This document shows positions 63,177 through 64,000 of a stretch of 64,000 nucleotides of DNA, one piece after another. Position numbers and translations under genes: made by a program. This DNA comes from Protopterus annectens (Eukaryota; Chordata; Ceratodontiformes; Protopteridae). Location of the stretch: assembly GCF_019279795.1 (NCBI RefSeq), contig NC_056735.1, positions 1,934,776,199-1,934,840,198 of the forward strand, given 5' to 3'. How positions within the stretch are numbered: position 1 is the stretch's first letter; each line of letters starts with the position of its first letter. The notes under the pieces are model-generated. The model saw nothing but the letters and a program-made list of their open reading frames with translations, did not search any database and had not been told where the DNA came from.

Positions 63177-64000
63177 ACCTGCATGGTGGACAGCTGTTCC
63201 ATCCTGCATAGTATGTTCTGCATGTCTGTCTAGAAACTGAACAGTACCGTGACTACACGATACATGTTTTGTCCAGATGTGTACAGTACCAGACACTGTG
63301 GCGTGTAAACAACTCTGAGGTTTCAACAGGTTACTTATCCCACGCGGGATGTACACACATTTTGCCGAAACATGAACGCACGGGCATTTGGATTTACGTA
63401 ACTGTGATGGGATGTTTACAAACGTGGGATACATATTTGCAATCCTGACACTGCCTAGGACGATACTTCCTACTACATATGGGGAATACTCGCTATGTGT
63501 AGGTGTATGGCTGTGCAAGGCTGGTAGCTGGATTTGGTGGACATTCGGACATGGGTGCGGGTTATGTGCTATACAGGGGTTGTTGCGTATTACATTTGCA
63601 TGCATGGGTTCTGCTTTTGGATATCCCAGTTCCGCATATAGCATCCTATGTGTATGTGCCGGTTACGTTCTTGTTCATGTGTATAGCACATTTTAATATA
63701 CATATGTTTGTGTGTGTTTGGTATACAATTTGGACTGTCAGGTTTCTTTACGGTTGTTATATAGCCACAACTGCCCAGCTGTGTACTATCACTACCACTG
63801 TGGGACTGCTGGTGACCCTGCCCATGGGGCTAGATGTGTGTATTGGCGGTGCGATGACATGATGCGCTTCACTTCCACTGGGTATAACTACTTACAGTGC
63901 AGTACATTCCGCACACACGATTTTAAATATCATTTGTTCCATGGATGGAAACTCATATTGTGTTGCGTACATTTCTGTTTGGTTCTCCATCTTGTGTGGC
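63177..64000. other. No recognisable feature
   Basis: TG-rich text with short frames on both strands (for example 63,114-63,644 minus). None has a family motif. Confidence 0.35.

Overview
The window looks like intergenic or intronic DNA from a repeat-rich vertebrate nuclear genome, probably fish-like or another large-genome lineage. I see no clear host protein gene, no rRNA and no CRISPR. The evidence for a vertebrate is the mix of repeats: CR1, L2 and L1/Tx1 type LINEs, a tRNA-derived SINE with a V-SINE/HE1-like body, PIF/Harbinger genes, hAT-type MITEs and many long (TA)n, (TG)n and (CA)n tracts. The species cannot be fixed from sequence alone.

Left part (1-38,468), mostly AT-rich. It starts with remnants of a Harbinger transposase tail and a possibly spliced Myb/SANT-like reading frame on the minus strand. 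From 7.0 to 13.8 kb lies an old Harbinger: a three-exon Myb/SANT-type accessory gene on plus and the C-terminal half of the transposase on minus. Intron 1 of the accessory gene holds an L2 LINE, which itself holds a CR1 LINE. Further L2 (13.85-15.64 kb and 27.25-28.27 kb, minus), CR1 (18.35-19.69 kb, minus) and L1/Tx1 (25.56-26.29 kb, plus) fragments follow. Between 5.9 and 27 kb there are several fold-back elements whose arms differ but which share a G/C-rich core. Four inverted-repeat elements alternate with five (TA)n tracts between 21.09 and 23.15 kb. From 28.8 to about 37.7 kb lies an antisense L1/Tx1 element, split by a nearly full-length CR1 (about 33.15-37.16 kb) and by a SINE with a perfect 17-bp target duplication.

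Right part (38,469-64,000) has a different composition, rich in TG/CA/ATG words and in CpG near its start. It opens with transposon-like terminal sequence, then a Harbinger transposase gene (39,982-41,138, one frameshift) and, 8.7 kb later, a three-exon Harbinger Myb/SANT-type gene (49,822-52,767, one premature stop). Between them lie an old hAT-type MITE and a very diverged but colinear full-length CR1 on minus. After the Myb gene come minisatellites, a tandem array of about nine 230-300-bp units with a tRNA-like segment (56.4-58.9 kb) interrupted by a young CR1 tail, and a hAT-type MITE with a perfect 8-bp target duplication (62,829-63,168).

How the genes work together: in PIF/Harbinger elements the DDE transposase and the Myb/SANT-like protein are both needed for movement. 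Both are present twice here, once as an old ruin and once nearly intact. CR1 and L1 ORF2 proteins supply endonuclease and reverse transcriptase, and the SINE would have borrowed such machinery.
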